Shown here piece after piece: positions 60,468 to 64,000 of a stretch of DNA of 64,000 nucleotides. The position numbers and the translations under genes are program-made. Position 1 is the first letter of the stretch. Every line of letters starts with the position of its first letter. The DNA comes from Puffinus mauretanicus. Lineage: Eukaryota; Chordata; Aves; Procellariiformes; Procellariidae. Below the pieces are notes generated by a model. It was given only the letters and a program-made list of their open reading frames with translations, had not been told where the DNA came from and did no database searches. The stretch is taken from positions 5,332,001 through 5,396,000 of the forward strand of contig JAJKFH010000374.1 of the NCBI GenBank assembly GCA_023333565.1. The letters are read 5' to 3'.

Positions 60468-60988
60468 TGTTGTGGTTTAACCTGGCAGGCAGCCAAATAC
60501 CACGCAGCCACTCACTCACTCACTCCCCCCACCCCCAGCGGGACGGGGAGAGAATCGGAAGGGTAAGAGTGAGAAAAACTCGTGGGTTGAGATAAAGACA
60601 GTTTAATAGAACAGGAAAAAAAAGAAAATAATAATGATAATGATAAAATGTACAAAATGAGTGATGCACAATGCAATTGCTCACCACCCGCGCTGACTGA
60701 TAACCAAGTAGCGATCGGTACTTCCTGGATCACACCTACCCTTCATATACTGAGCATGACGTCACATGGTATGGAATACCCCATTAGCCAGCTGGGCTGG
60801 CTGTCCTGATCATGTTCCCTCCCATCTGTGTACCTAGCTCAGTCAGTAGGCACAGGAGCTGTCCTTGGACTAGGAGGGCACTTAGCAACAACTGAAAACA
60901 TCAGTGTGTTATCAACATTCTCCTCATACTAAATCCAAAACACAGCACTAGGAAGAAATTTAACCCTATCCCAGCCGAAACCAGGACA
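60468..60988 (-). mobile_element. Solo LTR, common avian ERV family (family B, second copy)
   Basis: Same family and strand as the LTR at 55208-55802, with plus-strand ends TGTTGTGGTTTAACC...AACCAGGACA. On its own strand it begins TGTCCTGGTTTCGGCTGGG, a start seen in many bird genomes. It keeps better promoter parts than the other copy: TGACGTCA at 60757-60764 and a TATA-like GTATATGAAG. It has ATTAAA at 60602-60607. An AT-rich AATAATGATAATGATAAA run near 60627-60646 is a private expansion. The flanks (TTAGG left, AGGTT right) give no clean target duplication. No viral genes adjoin it. Confidence 0.85.
60741..60764 (-). promoter_or_regulatory. LTR core promoter with CRE and TATA-like box
   Basis: A perfect palindromic CRE, TGACGTCA (60757-60764), precedes TCAGTATATGAAG (60741-60753) on the LTR strand, a spacing usual for CREB/ATF-driven retroviral promoters. 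The homologous CRE in the copy at 55537-55544 has a C-to-T change. This one therefore looks the more competent promoter, firing leftward. Confidence 0.55.
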
Positions 60989-62559
60989 AGGTTATACACA
61001 GGAGTTTTAGTGCCTGATAACCAGATTAAAAGTTTTGTCATTTTTCTTATGGAACAAGCAGTCATACCTGTGAAGGGAAGCATTAGGAGTACTGATAGCT
61101 CGTGGGGATGGATTCTTTGATGCACTTCAGTAGAAAAGAATATTCTCGATGACTTGATTGTGTGCAGAAGACAGGCAACATGTTTTGGCCTTTATGAAGA
61201 CCTTTATGGACCTGCAGCTCCAGAGACGTACACTTTCATAGCACACATTGTCAAAGTTCACCCAGCTGCTTCATTGCTGGAAAGCTGCTGAAGGATTTCA
61301 CCTGTCAGAAGATCTAGCATGCAGAGAAGTACAGCTTCTAAGTGCTCTGTTTAGAAACTCTGAATTCCACCCATGAACCTTTGCTGAGGTTTCACTGCTT
61401 AGATTTCAGAGGTAAATGGGTTGTTTAATGGGTTAATGTGTATGAAATTGGCTGAAAGGAAAAAAAATCAGGGTTAGGTTGATCCTTTACCCGGTCTGAG
61501 GTACTGTGGAGCTGATGTCAGTAAGCTTGAAAAGAATCTGAGGTGGTATAGAGTTGACATCGATGTGCTGGGGAGAAAAAGTGGAATTTCTTGAATGTGT
61601 TGAAATAAGACTTTTGACTTATATAAAGAACTGGCCTTTTAGTATATGAGTACTTTTTAAAAAGAAGGGGCTGGAAATTTATATTGTTAAGATGACATCA
61701 TAATCCTTTTCAGTGCATGACCCAGACACCTGTCTTCACACCTATTTACAGCTTTATGTTCTTAGAGCATCATAGTACTTCCTCCTCAAAGCAGGAATAG
61801 CAGACAGGTATTCATCTCCATCTATTTGGTGGCTACTGTGTATTCCAGACAGAAAAAACATTAAGATATGGTATGAATTTCAGGGTGAGGAATTGAAAAC
61901 AAGTCCTTCTTTTTAGATGGTCACACTGTAAATAGATAGGAAATCCACAGAATTTCGATTTAATATTTATTTTTTCCATAGTTGTGTCTCCTCTTACTCT
62001 AAAACAGAGTGAAAACTTTAAAGGGTTGGGGGATAATGCTTGTCTTTATTACAAGATACAGAAAAAGGCTAATTATCTCAAAAGATGAGAATGTGCCAGT
62101 AGAACCCACTGGGAGCACAAGCAGAACAGCACGGCTTGAATTGGAGTGGGAGATTGGAGATGTCTCTAAAAAAGACTTGGTTGTCACAACCCTTAGTGCC
62201 CAGTAATGTACTATCTGCAGAAAAGAGTAATTATATGCTCTTGTGCTACAGCATTAAAGCTGGTGATGACATCTATTCCTATTTTTTTGATACTCCATTC
62301 CTTTCTGTAAGCAAAAGCAGGGAATATTATATTGGACATCCCAAAACTTTTTATGACCCATTCACTTCCCTCAGTTATTTTTTGAGTTGACAGCATTAAC
62401 ACGTGCGGCATCTCTTTCCACTTGCATGGTCAGAATGGCAGATGAATTTAATCAAAGAATTTAAACAGTGAGCCCCACTAAATGCCAGATTACTAAATTG
62501 TTCTAAAATTCTTCATGTAGTAAATGTGGCCAAAGAATAATCCTTTTCTTTTTTAGGAC

Positions 62560-62840
62560 TGTCATTGATCCCAGTAAATGCCTTTAGTGTTCTCCCTCCC
62601 AGTAATTACCAAGGTTGATTATGCAATCGTAGATGTGATGAAATGCTTTACCTGCCTTTGAAGCATGCCAAAGACAGTTACACACTAGTAATAAAAACAT
62701 TTTCATAGCCCATTTCACCCCTGCTTACAATCACTTAGCACTTTTTTATAGAAATGCAAGATCATTGCCAATACCTTGACAGGTGATGCAACATTCATGA
62801 ATCATAAGGGAGACTTGAACTATCCAGTGGGTGATTATTT
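62560..62840. promoter_or_regulatory. Candidate conserved non-coding element
   Basis: Repeat-free block with CCCAGTAATTACCAAGG near 62600, GGTTGATTATGCAATCG near 62613 (homeodomain plus C/EBP-like), CAAAGACAG near 62670, and AACATTCATGAATCAT near 62791. Its composition resembles conserved vertebrate regulatory DNA. Motif texture is the only evidence. Confidence 0.3.
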
Positions 62841-63570
62841 AAGGGAACACATAAATGAGATCCCAGAAAATCAACACATTGTTGTGCTGTGTGTGTCAGC
62901 AGGACCAAAAAAGTATGGGTAAATGTCAGGTAGAAAGGCGTGTATAAAAAGCAAAGGGCTTATTCTGAATCAGGAAAAATCAATTTTGGCAGTTTTGAAC
63001 AATTCAGTTTCAGATTATGGTGCAGCTCTTAAGGGAAACAACCTTAAAAAAAGCTAGAGAGCCACTACAGGTGCCAACTGTTAGGAAGAGCACTACCAGG
63101 CAATAGAAACAGAAACACTTTAAGAAAAATCCTTAGCTCAGCAGTATTCACAATTAGAGGCTTTAATCCAAAAAGATAAATTACAGTCTGATGGCTTTCG
63201 GAAATTGATATACAATGGAAATACCCCTTTTCCTGAAACTTTACAGGAACGACCAACTTTGGTAAAAGTTATTCTATGAAAAAAGTACTGAATAATACCA
63301 AGTGAACATTGTTTGTTAGGTCTGAAGACAGAATAGGCTGTTATAATAGTTGGCAACCTCTGTATAAAGACTTGCTTTATAAATATTCTTTTATTAATAC
63401 TGTAGAGAGCTTATCTTTTGTTTTGATTAGCCAGCTGTTCTCCAGCCATGAAATAAATATGAGTTATTTCAGATTATTTGATGTAGTCTGCTTGTGAAAG
63501 TAATGAAACTGGGAAAATCTACATCATAGGCAACTGAATAGTAGGTGGGTAGTCCAGAACATAGTCCCAG

Positions 63571-63606
63571 GGAGAAAAAACAAGAAAGAAAGACAGAAAG
63601 AAATTT
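63571..63606. repeat. (GAAA)n-type simple repeat
   Basis: Degenerate GAAA/GACA units in an almost pure purine run. Confidence 0.7.
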
Positions 63607-64000
63607 TTAACATTAATTTAAACACAAACTATATCTTTCTTTTAAAAACCTCCTGGGGTAACATGCAAGTTACAGCTACAAGGAAACTCATGTATGCTGG
63701 TAACATTTAATTCTTTCCAGAAAATTTTGAAGATGCTCCCAAAAAACATTGTGGTTAACTGCTGATGGATTTAGATGTTCTTATATCAGAAGCTTTTAGA
63801 TTAAGAGTAGAGCTCTTCTGTCAGATTGGCTAGCGGTTTATATATTGAAAAGACCTACTGCTGGGTATAAAATGAAGATGTAGGAACAGACTCTTTTAAA
63901 GCCTGAGTCTGCTGAAGGAAAACATGTCCAGCTGTGTGAAGAGAAATAAACCCCTTCTAAAGCAACTCATCCAGTCTTTTCTCCCCAACAGAGAAAACTA

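Larger units (their letters stand above)
60989..64000. other. Unique non-coding sequence
   Basis: No gene, RNA gene or repeat family is supported to the window's end. A candidate enhancer-like block (62560-62840) and a GAAA-type simple repeat (63571-63606) are listed separately. Opposed open frames at 61999-62411 and 63065-63356 have no recognisable products. Confidence 0.6.

Noticed and set aside
55208..60988. Possible single provirus with the two family-B LTRs as its ends
   Set aside because: The left LTR has its own CTGTG duplication on both sides, the outer flanks do not match, there are no viral genes between, and a CR1 fragment and an unrelated LTR lie inside. They are independent solo LTRs.

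Overview
The window reads as vertebrate, almost certainly avian, nuclear DNA that is non-coding over essentially its whole length. Three things point to a bird: a CR1 LINE 3' end at about 55.93-56.06 kb, older CR1/L3-type remnants at about 4.9-5.3 and 23.5-24.0 kb, and two solo LTRs (55.2-55.8 and 60.5-61.0 kb) of a family I recognise from many bird genomes. No prokaryotic features, tRNA, rRNA, CRISPR array or complete protein-coding gene could be supported. The open reading frames present are short (longest about 126 codons), are found on both strands, and mostly have no recognisable protein character. They are what is expected by chance in AT-rich DNA.

Layout. 1-45.4 kb is mostly unique, AT-rich sequence. 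It holds a few ancient LINE and MIR-like SINE fragments, small simple repeats and a G-quadruplex-type run at 12.0 kb. A locally CpG-richer segment lies at 22.0-22.5 kb. Several blocks dense in homeodomain, POU and TCF-type motifs look like conserved non-coding enhancers (about 0.65-0.85, 24.8-25.1, 28.6-29.1, 33.8-34.0, 38.5-38.7, 52.3-52.5 and 62.6-62.8 kb). Conservation cannot be seen in one sequence, so these are candidates only. Two neighbouring minus-strand open segments near 25.9 and 26.6 kb have coding-like composition and are the best, still weak, candidates for exons.

45.4-61 kb is the repeat-bearing end. Four LTRs of three families (45.4, 55.2, 58.4 and 60.5 kb) are all oriented to the minus strand and have no retroviral genes beside them, so they look like solo LTRs. 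Two keep visible promoter parts (CCAAT/TATA; CRE plus TATA-like), and all have an AATAAA or ATTAAA signal in the expected place. CR1 and MIR-like fragments lie between them.

The window looks like part of a gene desert or a very large intron. The most unusual items not explained by repeat families are two perfect 24-bp palindromes (40.2 and 52.9 kb), an inverted pair of POU octamers (30.6 kb), the short-loop G4 motif, and the same-strand LTR cluster. I found no convincing previously undescribed gene system.
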